Of a DNA stretch of 64,000 bases, positions 1-9,470 are shown in pieces. Location: assembly GCF_001485575.1 (NCBI RefSeq), contig NZ_BCNB01000006.1, positions 2,108,001-2,172,000 on the forward strand, read 5' to 3'. Every line of letters starts with the position of its first letter. The first letter of the stretch is position 1. Source of the DNA: Haloarcula sp. CBA1127 (GTDB lineage: Archaea > Halobacteriota > Halobacteria > Halobacteriales > Haloarculaceae). Below the pieces are notes generated by a model, which saw only the letters and a list, made by a program, of their open reading frames with translations, was not told the DNA's origin and ran no database searches. The position numbers and the translations under genes are program-made.

Positions 1-3000
1 TTGACGCAGTGTCTTTCAACCTCGAACCGGGCGATTCCGGGACGGACACGTACGTACACACGTTCGAGGAATCCGGGACATTCGAGTTCGGTACCGCTGA
101 GGAAACCCAGACAATAACCGTCGAAGGTGAGGATGGTGGTGGAGCGGCACCGCCGGACATTGAGGTACAGGACGCCGGATTGATCGACAAACGGGTCGAT
201 ACGGGGCAGATGAATACGCCTGAGCCCGAGCTATGGGTCACCTTCGAGAACTCGGGCGGTTCGGCAGAGACGGTCCCGATAACCGTCGAGGTCGGCGGGC
301 GGGAAGTGACGGTCATCGGCCCCGAAGAGGTGACCGTCGACGCCGATGAACGGAGGAACGTCACGACGACGTACGTACTCGAAACCAGCGACGGCGGCTA
401 CATCGATGACGGGGAACACGAGGTGACGGTCAACGGCGAATCCGCCGGGACGCTCATCGTTGGTAAGCCGAACATCACTGTCACGGACTACGCCTGGAAC
501 ACGACAACGGTCAGCGAAGGCGGAGCCGTTGAACTGACCGTCACCGCAGAGAACACTGGCGCTGTTTCCGGCCAGCGGAACATCTTTACCTACGTTGACG
601 GCCGGTCCGTTGACGCGGTGTCTTTCAACCTCGAACCGGGCGTGTCCGGGACGGACACGTACGTACACACGTTCGAAGAAGCCGGGACATTCGAGTTTTC
701 TGTCGGCGGCGAAACTGAGACGATTACTGTCGAACAGCCGGCAACCTTCGAGGTGTCAGACCGGTCACTGAGTTCGAGAGCCGTCGGTGAGGGCGACAGC
801 GTCGACGTGACTGCCACCGTGACGAACACCGGCGACCGAGCGGGGACCTACGAGATGCCGCTGACGGTGTCCGATGAAGTGGTCGACACGACTGAGGTGG
901 AACTCGACCCTGGCGAATCGACGACTGTCTCGTTCACCCAGACGTTCAGTGCCGTCGGAAACTATGCGATCAACCTCGACGGTGGGCGCGTCGGCACCGT
1001 TCAGGTATCTGAGTCAGCGACCTTCGAGACAACGACAGTAGACATAAACCGGACTGATGTCGCTACGGGCGAGCCGATATCCGTCACGGCGACGGTCCGC
1101 AACGAGGGCGACGAGGAAGGCACTGCGGACGTGCGGCTGCAGGAGGACGGCAACACGATAGACACGCAGTCGGTGACACTCGACGGCGGCGAGGAAGTGA
1201 CCGTCACGTTCGTCCAGTCGTTCAGCAATGCGGGGACGCGGGACATCGCCGTCGACAACCAGTTCGGAGCCAGCGTGACGGTCACGGAACCGGCGACGTT
1301 CGAGGTCAGCAACGCGGCGGTCAGTAGCGAGTCCGTGACCCAGGGGGGGTCTGTCGAGCTTAGCGCGACCCTCACGAACACCGGTGGCCAAGCGGGGACT
1401 GTAACCGGCGAATTCGCCGTCGCAGGCTCTGTTGTGGAGCGCCGGGAAGTGACGCTAGAGGGGGGTGAGGCGACGGAAATCACGTATAACCACGTCTTCA
1501 ACGACAGCGGGAACTACCTTGTCGACGTCAACGGCGAGCGGGCTGGCACTGTCACGGTCAAGGAGCCGGCGGCGTTCGACACGACTGCTGTCGAACTGAA
1601 CCGGACGAGCGCTCGAACAGGCGAGCCCGTTGAGGTGACTGCAACGGTCGTCAACGATGGTGACGAGGAGGGGACTTCCCCAGTTCGCCTGCAGACCAAC
1701 GACGACATCGTGGACACGAGGAACGTTACGCTCTCGGGCGGGCAACAGACCGAGGTCTCCTTCGTCTACGTCTTCGAGAGTGGCGGGGAGTACGACGTGG
1801 CAGTCAACAGTGACTCCGGCGGAAACATCTCAGTAACCCAGCCCGCGACGTTCAAGATTCGTGACGCAAAACTGAGCAGTTCATCCGTTGCAACCGGCGA
1901 ATCAGTTGACGTGACAGCGACTGTTGCAAATGTCGGCACAGAGAGTGGGAACTACACCGCGGCGCTCACAGAGAGCAACCAGACGCTCAAGTCCAAAAGC
2001 ATCGGTCCGATTGCCGGCGGTGAGACAGCAACTGTGTCATTCAGTATCTCCTTCGACAATGAGGGCAACCGGTCGCTCGCTATTGGCAACGCAACCACCG
2101 AAACGCTCGCCGTCGAAGCTGAAAGCAGTAGCGACGGCGGTGGAGGCGGTGGTGGTGGCGGCGGAGGCGGTGGAGGCGGCGGCGGCTTCGATCTCAGTGA
2201 CGAGTCGGACGAGACCGACAACGGCGGCGGCGCAGAGGCTCCCCCCATCTCGCAGTCACAGATCGACAACGGAGTCACTGTCCAAGTGACTGCCGACGCT
2301 GCGAACTCGACGGTCACCCAGTCGCTGAACCGCTCCGGTCCGTCTGAGACCGCGCCGGCGTTTACCCTCTCTGAACTCTCGCTCAACGTGACCAACGAAA
2401 GCGATGGGTTCAACACGACGCTGCTCGGCCCACACGCCACGCCAAACGATATGGCTGCGGTCCAAGAAGACGGCGTGCGCGGATACGTGACCGTCACTTC
2501 CGGCGCAAATGCGTCTGCCATCAGCCGGGCGACGTACACCCTGCGGCTCAACGAATCGGCGCTTCCGGCCAACGGGTCGATGGACGCTGTCCGGGTGTTC
2601 CAGTACCACAACGGGTCCTGGAGTCAGCTGCCCAGTACTGTCAATATAACTAACAGGTCCATTCAGGCGACGGCGTCCAATTTATCAACTATCGCTGTCG
2701 TTTCCCCGGCCACTAATGCGTCCACTCCGAAGGCATCTGGTCCTTCGAATACGGATACATCGACTCCGACACCCGCAGAACTCACCGTTGCCGATGCGTC
2801 CCTGATGGCTGACTGGGTCCGGTCCGGATTCAACACGTCGGCGCGGGCGACAGTCGAGAACCCGACCAACGAAACCGTCGAACAGACGCTGACGGTCACT
2901 GTTGACGGCGACTCGGTCGCTTCTCGGACTGTCCGGCTTAACGCTGGCGAACAGACTACTGTGACAATAGAGTTCGAGGCTGTCGACGGCGCAGTCGCGG

Positions 3001-3212
3001 TCAACGGCGTCAGTGCCGGTGACCTGCGTGTCGGCTCGACTACCGCCCAGAGCACGGGTGGGTCCGGGACTGACGAGACTGGTGAAAGCGGCGGCGGCGC
3101 GGAGCCAGCCTCCGAGACGGTCTCAGCCTCTGGACCCGGATTCACCGTTCAGCTGGTCGCACTTGTGCTGGCGTTGGTCGCCGGTCTCGTCAGAGTCCAT
3201 CGTAGCGTGTAG
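1..3212 (+). CDS. PGF-CTERM surface protein with CARDB-like repeats (5' end outside window)
   Basis: This is a secreted, membrane- or S-layer-anchored surface protein. The frame is open to the left edge, and the first residues match an internal repeat near base 615, so the true start lies upstream. I see about seven beta-sandwich repeats of roughly 85-90 residues that open with PATFEV-like motifs and carry T-N-T-G turns, as in CARDB adhesion-type modules. They are followed by a 17-residue glycine run, a PGF-pre-PGF domain (about residues 745-900 of the visible part), one more beta module and a C-terminal SGPGF, hydrophobic helix and Arg tail. That tail is the archaeosortase A (ArtA) recognition signal, which is cleaved and lipid-linked. 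Many N-X-S/T sequons suggest N-glycosylation. The ligand or partner is unknown. Confidence 0.85.
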   Translation, partial: DAVSFNLEPGDSGTDTYVHTFEESGTFEFGTAEETQTITVEGEDGGGAAPPDIEVQDAGLIDKRVDTGQMNTPEPELWVTFENSGGSAETVPITVEVGGREVTVIGPEEVTVDADERRNVTTTYVLETSDGGYIDDGEHEVTVNGESAGTLIVGKPNITVTDYAWNTTTVSEGGAVELTVTAENTGAVSGQRNIFTYVDGRSVDAVSFNLEPGVSGTDTYVHTFEEAGTFEFSVGGETETITVEQPATFEVSDRSLSSRAVGEGDSVDVTATVTNTGDRAGTYEMPLTVSDEVVDTTEVELDPGESTTVSFTQTFSAVGNYAINLDGGRVGTVQVSESATFETTTVDINRTDVATGEPISVTATVRNEGDEEGTADVRLQEDGNTIDTQSVTLDGGEEVTVTFVQSFSNAGTRDIAVDNQFGASVTVTEPATFEVSNAAVSSESVTQGGSVELSATLTNTGGQAGTVTGEFAVAGSVVERREVTLEGGEATEITYNHVFNDSGNYLVDVNGERAGTVTVKEPAAFDTTAVELNRTSARTGEPVEVTATVVNDGDEEGTSPVRLQTNDDIVDTRNVTLSGGQQTEVSFVYVFESGGEYDVAVNSDSGGNISVTQPATFKIRDAKLSSSSVATGESVDVTATVANVGTESGNYTAALTESNQTLKSKSIGPIAGGETATVSFSISFDNEGNRSLAIGNATTETLAVEAESSSDGGGGGGGGGGGGGGGGGFDLSDESDETDNGGGAEAPPISQSQIDNGVTVQVTADAANSTVTQSLNRSGPSETAPAFTLSELSLNVTNESDGFNTTLLGPHATPNDMAAVQEDGVRGYVTVTSGANASAISRATYTLRLNESALPANGSMDAVRVFQYHNGSWSQLPSTVNITNRSIQATASNLSTIAVVSPATNASTPKASGPSNTDTSTPTPAELTVADASLMADWVRSGFNTSARATVENPTNETVEQTLTVTVDGDSVASRTVRLNAGEQTTVTIEFEAVDGAVAVNGVSAGDLRVGSTTAQSTGGSGTDETGESGGGAEPASETVSASGPGFTVQLVALVLALVAGLVRVHRSV
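2136..2186 (+). repeat. GGN-codon tract encoding 17 consecutive glycines
   Basis: Seventeen glycine codons (mixed GGC, GGT and GGA) form a flexible linker between the beta repeats and the PGF-pre-PGF domain of the surface protein. The DNA is a near-simple triplet repeat that could change length by slippage. Confidence 0.9.
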
Positions 3213-3326
3213 CGGTCGTACGGACGGCAGATTTTCCGGCCTCACTACCGGTTGTGTGTATGAAGGACGACCTTACCGAGGGTTTGGCTGCTGGGTAACT
3301 AATCCTTTACTCGCGTACCTCCCTGT

Positions 3327-5015
3327 ATGAGCGAGGTCAAAAAACTCTTTGCTGCTGTCACTATCGTTTTCGGCACCGCTGCACTCGTATCTGTATTCGC
3401 TGTCGGCAGCGTGGGCGCCTCCGACGCCGGCTCCCAGAACGGTGTATCGGCTGCCACAGTAAGCACACCTGAAGTCACCGTCGAATCTATCGTTGAGGCC
3501 GACTCTGAGAGAGTACTCGGGCAGGTGAACGAAACGGACACACCGACTGAAAGCGATCAGACGGAGGAACCCACGGAGAGCCCGGAGACTCCGACTGAGA
3601 GCGAGGAAACGGAGGAATCGACCGAAAACGAAGAAACGGAAGAGCCGACGCAAACCGAGGACCCCACAGAAAGAGATACCGAGAGGCAGACCCAGACTGA
3701 AGGACCGACGGACGGTGAGGAAACTGGAGAGCCAACTGACAGCGAGGAGACCGAAGAACCAACCGACAGTGGAGAGACCGAGGAACCGACGGACAATGAG
3801 GAAACCGAAGAACCGACCAACAGTGAAGAGACCGAGGAACCGACGGACAATGAGGAAACCGAAGAACCGACCAACAGTGAAGAGACCGAGGAACCGACGG
3901 ACAATGAGGAAACCGAAGAACCGACCAACAGTGAAGAGACCGAGGAGCCGACGGACAATGAGGAAACCGAGGGACCAACAGACAGTGAAGAGACCGAGGA
4001 GCCGACCGACAGTGAAGAGACCGAGGAGCCGACCGACAGTGAAGAGACCGAAGAACCGACGGACGATGGGGAGACCGAGGAACCGACGGACGATGGGGAG
4101 ACCGAGGAACCGACGGACGATGGGGAGACCGAGGAACCGACGGACAGCGGAGAGACCGAGGAGCCGACTGAGGGTGAAGGGACTGAACAACCAACTGACA
4201 GCGAGGAGACTGAAAACGGGACACAGAACGCAACTGAAACAGATGACAATGTCGGTGCTGCCGACACCGACGACTCGGATGACAACTCCGACGACGACAG
4301 CGATACCAATGGTGGTGGTTCGAACGATTCAGGCGACTCCGACAATAGCGGCTCCGATGACTTTGACGGTTCGGACAACGACGATGACTCCCAGTCCGAC
4401 GATGGACTCTATGACGATATCACGGGGTCGGATGGCAATGAAAACGGGACGTCGACCGATGCGAAGAACGCAACCGCGCGGAACGGAACAGCAGGCGGGG
4501 GCGCGCCTGCCGGCAACACGACTGGCGACGGGAACGAAACCGCCGGTTTCGGGACCGAAGTGAGTACCGGTGGGGAACCCACTCCCGAACGACGGGGGAA
4601 CGCCGATTTGCAGATCAGGGAGGCGTCATTGTCGGCTGACTGGGTTCGATCCGGGTTCAATACGACTGTGCGAACGACAGTAAAGAATGCCCGTCAGCGG
4701 CCGGTTAACGAGACACTGACTGTGACGGTCGACGGCGAACCGGTGACGACGGACCGGGTGGCGCTTGACCCCGAGGAAGAGGCGGTCGTCGAGACCGAGT
4801 TCGAGGCGGTCAACGGAACCGTTCGGGTCAACGGCGAGACGGCGGGCCCGCTCACAGTCGAAAACCAATCCGTTCCGGTTACTGACGGCGACGAACAGGC
4901 GACGACCGCGGCGCAGGGCCCCGGGTTCTCACTCGCACAGGTGGGCGTCGGTGTCGCGATACTCACCGTCGTCGGCTGGACGCGCCGGGCCCTCAGACGC
5001 CAGCGGGACCGCTGA
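3327..5015 (+). CDS. PGF-CTERM surface protein with Thr/Glu/Pro tandem repeats
   Basis: This is a secreted protein of 562 residues. A hydrophobic N-terminal signal (about residues 5-31) is followed by a Thr/Glu/Pro region made of a 9-residue unit like ETEEPTDSE repeated about twenty times (about residues 70-300). Next come an Asp/Ser/Asn-rich stretch, a beta module (about 425-513) and a GPGF, hydrophobic helix and Arg-rich tail, which is the archaeosortase signal. The beta module shares the ADWVRSGFNT start and the EFEAV-G--VNG end with the last module of the preceding gene, so the two proteins are related and probably anchored the same way. The repeat region is dense in possible O-glycosylation sites and resembles a cell-surface stalk. 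Its function is unknown. Confidence 0.85.
   Translation: MSEVKKLFAAVTIVFGTAALVSVFAVGSVGASDAGSQNGVSAATVSTPEVTVESIVEADSERVLGQVNETDTPTESDQTEEPTESPETPTESEETEESTENEETEEPTQTEDPTERDTERQTQTEGPTDGEETGEPTDSEETEEPTDSGETEEPTDNEETEEPTNSEETEEPTDNEETEEPTNSEETEEPTDNEETEEPTNSEETEEPTDNEETEGPTDSEETEEPTDSEETEEPTDSEETEEPTDDGETEEPTDDGETEEPTDDGETEEPTDSGETEEPTEGEGTEQPTDSEETENGTQNATETDDNVGAADTDDSDDNSDDDSDTNGGGSNDSGDSDNSGSDDFDGSDNDDDSQSDDGLYDDITGSDGNENGTSTDAKNATARNGTAGGGAPAGNTTGDGNETAGFGTEVSTGGEPTPERRGNADLQIREASLSADWVRSGFNTTVRTTVKNARQRPVNETLTVTVDGEPVTTDRVALDPEEEAVVETEFEAVNGTVRVNGETAGPLTVENQSVPVTDGDEQATTAAQGPGFSLAQVGVGVAILTVVGWTRRALRRQRDR
3792..3953 (+). repeat. Three tandem 54-bp units within the Thr/Glu/Pro coding region
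   Basis: GACAATGAGGAAACCGAAG begins at 3792, 3846 and 3900, giving an exact 54-base period that encodes two 9-residue units. The surrounding units are more diverged. This looks like recent in-frame amplification. Confidence 0.85.
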
Positions 5016-5057
5016 ATCGGACCACGGGCGGGCGATCCGAACTGGTTGTGTGGTGGA

Positions 5058-5065
5058 TTTTTACT
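5058..5065 (+). promoter_or_regulatory. TATA-like box for the flavin oxidoreductase
   Basis: TTTTTACT is centred about 26 bases before the ATG at 5087. This spacing suits a leaderless haloarchaeal transcript and favours 5087 over an in-frame ATG at 5048. Confidence 0.55.
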
Positions 5066-5086
5066 CACACCGTCCGACAGTCCGGT

Positions 5087-6121
5087 ATGGCTCGTAACCT
5101 CGCAGTCGTTGGTGCCGGTGGTGCCGGTGCGGCGGCAGCGTACGCGCTTCACGATGCAGACGTCGACGTAACAGTGTTCGAGAAGAGCCGCGGCGTCTGC
5201 GGGCGCGCTGCGACCCGGCGACACGGCGACTGTACGTACGAGTACGGGGCGAATTATCTCAAGGCCGACGACGGCCGCGTGACAGAACTGGTCACAGAGG
5301 CCCTCCCGACCGAGGGACTCGTCGATATCGAGGAACCGGTGTACGCGTTCGACAGGACCGGCGGCATCGACGCCGGCCGGGATGCTGACGAACACAAATG
5401 GACGTACGAGGCGGGCATTACACAGGTCGCAAAGCGGCTGTTCAACGAGGCAGACGCCGACGTAGAGAACGGCGTGCGGGTCGAGCGTCTGGAGCGACAG
5501 CGCGACGGCTGGCGGCTTGAGGACGATGAGGGGGTGGACCTTGGACACTTCGACGCCACGCTGCTAACACCGCCAGCGCCCCAGACGGCAGACCTGCTGG
5601 GACAGTCGCGGTGGGACCACGACGACTGCCGGGAGCTTCGGCAGGAGGTCGCCACGGTCCCTTATCGAACGGTCATCGCCGGCGTGTTGCACTACCCCTT
5701 CGAACTCGACGTGCCGTGGTACGCCGCGGTCAACAGCGACAAAGACCACGACATCGGCTGGGTCGGCCGCGAAGAGTGCAAAGACGGGCACGTTCCCGAC
5801 GGCGAGTCCCTGCTGCTGGTCCAGATGAACGAACCATGGTCGATTGCGAACTACGACGAACACCCCGACACGCTCATCGACGACATCGCGTCGCGGACGG
5901 CCCGACTGCTGGACGACGACCGGCTGGCCGACCCCGACTGGACCGACCACCAGCACTGGCGCTACTCCCAGCCCGAGGGCGAGGTCGACCACGACCTGCT
6001 GTCGTGTGCGGCCGAGCACGACCTGCACTTCGCCGGCGACTGGGTGGCCGGCAAGGGGCGACTCCACGCGGCGCTACGGAACGGACTGGAGACGGGCGAG
6101 GCAATCGCCGACAGCGGGTAA
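5087..6121 (+). CDS. NAD(P)/FAD-dependent oxidoreductase, renalase/amine-oxidase-like
   Basis: This predicted cytosolic flavoprotein has 344 residues. The N-terminus VVGAGGAGAAAAYAL is a Rossmann dinucleotide-binding GxGxxG motif, with an acidic residue ending the second strand (VTVFEKS). A following GRAATRR segment is typical of FAD-binding amine-oxidase/renalase-like proteins. The C-terminal FAGDWVAGKGRLHAALRNG matches the second FAD-contacting GD motif followed by a helix, as in NAD(P)/FAD-dependent oxidoreductases that include a C-terminal NAD(P)-binding-like domain. The substrate cannot be read from the sequence. The start was chosen for its TATA spacing and because the Rossmann fold starts there directly. 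It lies 36 bases before rqcH, but rqcH has its own TATA-like box. Confidence 0.8.
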   Translation: MARNLAVVGAGGAGAAAAYALHDADVDVTVFEKSRGVCGRAATRRHGDCTYEYGANYLKADDGRVTELVTEALPTEGLVDIEEPVYAFDRTGGIDAGRDADEHKWTYEAGITQVAKRLFNEADADVENGVRVERLERQRDGWRLEDDEGVDLGHFDATLLTPPAPQTADLLGQSRWDHDDCRELRQEVATVPYRTVIAGVLHYPFELDVPWYAAVNSDKDHDIGWVGREECKDGHVPDGESLLLVQMNEPWSIANYDEHPDTLIDDIASRTARLLDDDRLADPDWTDHQHWRYSQPEGEVDHDLLSCAAEHDLHFAGDWVAGKGRLHAALRNGLETGEAIADSG

Positions 6122-6157
6122 CGGAACGCCTTTGGGTGCCCGCCGACAGCCACCGAC

Positions 6158-8311
6158 ATGGACCACAAGCGGGAACTGACGAGCGTCGACCTCGCCGCTC
6201 TTGAGGGAGAACTCGCCGGCTACGAGGGCGCGAAGCTCGACAAGGCGTACCTCTACCCCGAGGACGACCTCGTCAGACTGAAGCTCCGGGACTTCGACCG
6301 CGGGCGCGTCGAGTTCCTCATCGAGGTCGGTGACGTCAAGCGCGCCCACGTTGCCGACCAGAGCCACGTCCCCGACGCGCCGGGTCGGCCGCCGGACTTC
6401 GCGATGATGCTCCGGAACCGGCTGTCGGGCGCTGACCTCGTCCGCGTCGAACAGTTCGAGTTCGACCGCATCATCGAACTGGAGTTCGACCGCGAGGACG
6501 CGTCGACGACTATCGTTGCGGAGCTGTTCGGCGACGGGAACGTCGCCGTGCTGGACGAATACGGCGAGGTCATCGACTGTCTGGAGACGGTGCGACTCAA
6601 ATCCCGCACCGTCGCACCCGGGACGCCCTACGAGTTCCCGTCGGCGCGGTTCAATCCGATGACTGTCGATTACGACGGCTTCGTCGCCCGTATCAAGGAA
6701 TCCGACGCTGACCTCGTGCGGACGCTGGCGACGCAACTGAACTTCGGCGGCCTCTACGGCGAGGAGCTGTGTACCCGCGCCGGCATCGACTACAACGTCG
6801 CCGTCGACGACCTCGACGAATCCGATTTCGAGCGGCTGTACGAACTCATCGACGAGCTGGGAACGCGCCTGCGTGAGGGGAACGTCGACCCACGGGTGTA
6901 CTACGAGACGCTCGATGACGGTGACGGGGCAAGCGGCGGTGAGACCGACGAGGACCCGGACCGCCGGCGCGTCGACGTGACCCCGATTCCGCTGTCGGAG
7001 TACGAGGAACTCTACAGCGAATCTTTCACGGAGTTCAATCCCGCGCTGGACGACTACTTCTTCAATTTCCAGCGGGAGGAGGAAGTCGAAGGCGGCGAGA
7101 CACAGCGCCCGGACTTCGAGGCCGAGATAGAGAAACAGCAGCGCATCATCCAGCAACAGGAGCAGGCTATCGAGGACTTCGAAGCCGACGCCGAGGCCGA
7201 GCGGGAGAAGGCCGAGCTGCTGTACGCCAACTACGACCTCGTCGACGACGTGCTCTCGACGGTGCAGGCTGCCCGCGAGGACGACGTGTCCTGGGACGAC
7301 ATCGAGGCGAAGTTCGACGAGGGGGCCGACCGCGGCATCGCGGCCGCCGAAGCAGTTGTCTCGCTTGACGGGAGCGAGGGGACGGTGACCCTCGACATCG
7401 ACGGGACGCGCGTCACAGTTGACGCCTTCACCGGCGTCGAGAAGAACGCCGACGAGCTGTACAAGGAGGCCAAACGCATCGAGGAGAAGAAAGAGGGTGC
7501 CCTCGCCGCCATCGAGAACACGCGCGAGGACCTCGAAGCGGTCAAAGAGCGGCGCGAGGAGTGGGAGGCCGACGAGGGTGAGGACGAGGTTGCGGAAGAC
7601 GAGGCCGAGGACGAACCGACCGACTGGCTCTCGATGCAGTCCATTCCGACCCGATCGACCGAGCGCTGGTACGAGCAGTTCCGCTGGTTCCACACGTCGG
7701 ATGGATTCCTCGTCATCGGCGGCCGCGACGCCGACGACAACGAGGAACTCGTCCAGAAGTATCTGGAGGGCGGTGACAAGTTCTTCCACGCGCAGGCACA
7801 TGGCGGCCCGGTCACGGTGCTCAAGGCCACCGGCCCCAGCGAGCCGTCCAAAGAGGTGGAGTTCCCCCAGTCCTCGCTGGACCAGGCCGCCCAGTTTGCG
7901 GTTTCGTATTCCTCGGTCTGGAAAGACGGGAAGTTCGCCGGCGACGTGTACATGGTCGACCCCGATCAGGTGTCGAAGACGCCCGAAAGCGGCGAGTATC
8001 TGGAGAAAGGCGGGTTCGCCATCCGTGGCGACCGAACGTACTTCGAGTCCACGCCGGTCGGTGTCGCGGTCGGCATCACCTGTGACGACGAGACGCGGGT
8101 CATCGGCGGCCCACCCGCGGCCATCGAGGGACAGGCCGCGACCAGCATCACTGTCGAACCGGGACAGTTCGCCCAGAACGACATCGCCAAGCGCCTGTAC
8201 CGGGAGTTCAGGTCCCGCTTCGCCGACGAGTCGTTCGTCCGCAAGGTCGCCAGCCCGGACCAGATACAGGAGTTCCTGCCGCCCGGCGGCAGCCGAATGG
8301 CCGAGGACTGA
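6158..8311 (+). CDS. rqcH: Ribosome quality-control protein RqcH (NFACT family)
   Basis: This is the archaeal homologue of Rqc2/NEMF/RqcH, which binds obstructed large ribosomal subunits and in bacteria recruits tRNA-Ala for C-terminal tailing. It has 717 residues. The NFACT-N region (about 1-200) includes the RPPDFAMMLRNRLSGADL segment and is followed by helix-hairpin material. A long charged coiled coil covers about 310-500, and the C-terminal NFACT-R (DUF814) domain holds WYEQFRWFHTSDGFLVIGG. The length fits the family. CCTTTGGG about 28 bases upstream is a reasonable TATA box for a leaderless start at 6158. Pelota, which splits stalled ribosomes, lies 2 kb downstream, so two rescue steps are neighbours. 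Confidence 0.93.
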   Translation: MDHKRELTSVDLAALEGELAGYEGAKLDKAYLYPEDDLVRLKLRDFDRGRVEFLIEVGDVKRAHVADQSHVPDAPGRPPDFAMMLRNRLSGADLVRVEQFEFDRIIELEFDREDASTTIVAELFGDGNVAVLDEYGEVIDCLETVRLKSRTVAPGTPYEFPSARFNPMTVDYDGFVARIKESDADLVRTLATQLNFGGLYGEELCTRAGIDYNVAVDDLDESDFERLYELIDELGTRLREGNVDPRVYYETLDDGDGASGGETDEDPDRRRVDVTPIPLSEYEELYSESFTEFNPALDDYFFNFQREEEVEGGETQRPDFEAEIEKQQRIIQQQEQAIEDFEADAEAEREKAELLYANYDLVDDVLSTVQAAREDDVSWDDIEAKFDEGADRGIAAAEAVVSLDGSEGTVTLDIDGTRVTVDAFTGVEKNADELYKEAKRIEEKKEGALAAIENTREDLEAVKERREEWEADEGEDEVAEDEAEDEPTDWLSMQSIPTRSTERWYEQFRWFHTSDGFLVIGGRDADDNEELVQKYLEGGDKFFHAQAHGGPVTVLKATGPSEPSKEVEFPQSSLDQAAQFAVSYSSVWKDGKFAGDVYMVDPDQVSKTPESGEYLEKGGFAIRGDRTYFESTPVGVAVGITCDDETRVIGGPPAAIEGQAATSITVEPGQFAQNDIAKRLYREFRSRFADESFVRKVASPDQIQEFLPPGGSRMAED

Positions 8312-8356
8312 CCATGTCTGGACGGAGAGAACACCGCGCCGGGGGTGACCGACTGC

Positions 8357-9385
8357 ATGAGTGACCTCGGGAAAATTGACCGCGAACTGTTCGACAGCGT
8401 CATCTACCCGGAACTGGGCGCGGACCGAGAGGACGTGACGCTGGGGCCGACGCACGGCATTGACTTCGGCGTCATCGACGTGGGCGGTGACGCTCTCGTC
8501 ACAGCCACCGACCCGCTGTCAGTTCTCCCCGACCTGGGGTTTGAGCGGGCTGGTCGGTTTGCACTCGACGTGGTACTGGCCGACGTTGCCGTCTCCGGCG
8601 TCCCACCGACCCACCTCTCGGTGACGTTCACACTCCCGCCCGAGATGACCGACGACGAACTGGCGGCGATGTGGCACGGCTTCGCCGGGCGGGCCGAAGA
8701 AGTCGGCGTAAGCGTCGTCACCGGCCACACCGCCCGGTATTCGGGCGTCGACTACTCATGGGTCGGCGGCGCAACGGTGCTTGGCGTCGGGTCCCACGAA
8801 GACATCGTCCGGCCGGACGGCGCACGACCGGGCGATAAACTGGTCGTCGGGACCGGTCCCGGTGCGGAGATCACGGGCCTGTTTTCGACCCTCTTCCCGG
8901 CGCAGATCGGGCTGTCGCCCGACCGAACCGCCACCGCACAGGAACGTCTGGCTGACACCGCACTCGTCGAGGACGCCATGGCCGCGACGAACGCCGGAAA
9001 CGTGACCGCGATGCATGACGCCACCGAGGGCGGCATCACCGGCGCGCTCATCGAGATGGCTGACGGCGCAGGCGTCCGGTTCGACGTGGACAGCGACGCG
9101 GTACCGGTCGCCGACGGCGTCGGCGCGCTCTGTGACGCGCTCGACATCGACCCCTGGCACGTCAGTAGTTGCGGGACGCTTCTGGCTGCCGTCGACCCTG
9201 CGGACGCTGATAGTGTCGTCGACGCGCTCAGGGACCGCGGGACGCCGGCCGCCGTTGTCGGCGAGGTGACGGACGGTTCAGGACTGTACGTCGATGGGAC
9301 TCGGCAGTCACACCCCGGCGCTGACCCCTCGTGGGAGGCGTTCGCGCGACTGCAGGCAACTGCTGAGGGCGACGCCGACACGTAG
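8357..9385 (+). CDS. AIR synthase-related (PurM/HypE-fold) protein
   Basis: This soluble protein of 342 residues has the PurM/HypE/SelD/ThiL architecture. The N-terminal ATP-binding half carries DPLSVLPDLGFERAGRFALDVVLADVAVSG, which matches the Asp-rich nucleotide and metal loop of the superfamily. The C-terminal half carries HDATEGGITGALIEMADGAG, typical of HypE-like members. It lacks the C-terminal Cys of HypE and the Sec/Cys loop of SelD, so neither hydrogenase maturation nor selenophosphate synthesis is supported. The exact substrate is unknown. GGGGGTGA ends 9 bases before the ATG at 8357 and decides that start over a GTG four codons earlier. Confidence 0.8.
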   Translation: MSDLGKIDRELFDSVIYPELGADREDVTLGPTHGIDFGVIDVGGDALVTATDPLSVLPDLGFERAGRFALDVVLADVAVSGVPPTHLSVTFTLPPEMTDDELAAMWHGFAGRAEEVGVSVVTGHTARYSGVDYSWVGGATVLGVGSHEDIVRPDGARPGDKLVVGTGPGAEITGLFSTLFPAQIGLSPDRTATAQERLADTALVEDAMAATNAGNVTAMHDATEGGITGALIEMADGAGVRFDVDSDAVPVADGVGALCDALDIDPWHVSSCGTLLAAVDPADADSVVDALRDRGTPAAVVGEVTDGSGLYVDGTRQSHPGADPSWEAFARLQATAEGDADT

Positions 9386-9387
9386 TG

Positions 9388-9447
9388 ACACCGAGAACTG
9401 TCCGGCTGCACTGACCAGCAGTAACACGGAGAACTGTCTGGCTACAC
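9388..9447 (+). repeat. Two imperfect 24-bp direct repeats downstream of the AIR-synthase-like gene
   Basis: ACACCGAGAACTGTCCGGCT at 9388 recurs as ACACGGAGAACTGTCTGGCT at 9424. The full 24-base units agree at 21 positions. They lie directly after the stop codon and before the next promoter. Confidence 0.7.
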
Positions 9448-9470
9448 CGGACAGCACGGCGCACGTACTG

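Noticed and set aside
3792-3953. CRISPR-like regular repeats
   Set aside because: The 54-base units are directly adjacent, in frame and part of a coding region, without unique spacers.
3557-4378. Serine/valine repeat protein on the minus strand
   Set aside because: It is the antisense reading of the Thr/Glu/Pro repeat tract in the secreted protein at 3327-5015.
6074-8455. A long minus-strand open frame antisense to rqcH
   Set aside because: It is a codon-phase shadow typical of GC-rich haloarchaeal genes. The translation is low in protein-like structure, while the plus strand encodes a full RqcH.
8357-9385. Identification as HypE or SelD
   Set aside because: The C-terminal Cys needed by HypE and the Sec/Cys loop of SelD are missing, and no hydrogenase or selenium genes are nearby.
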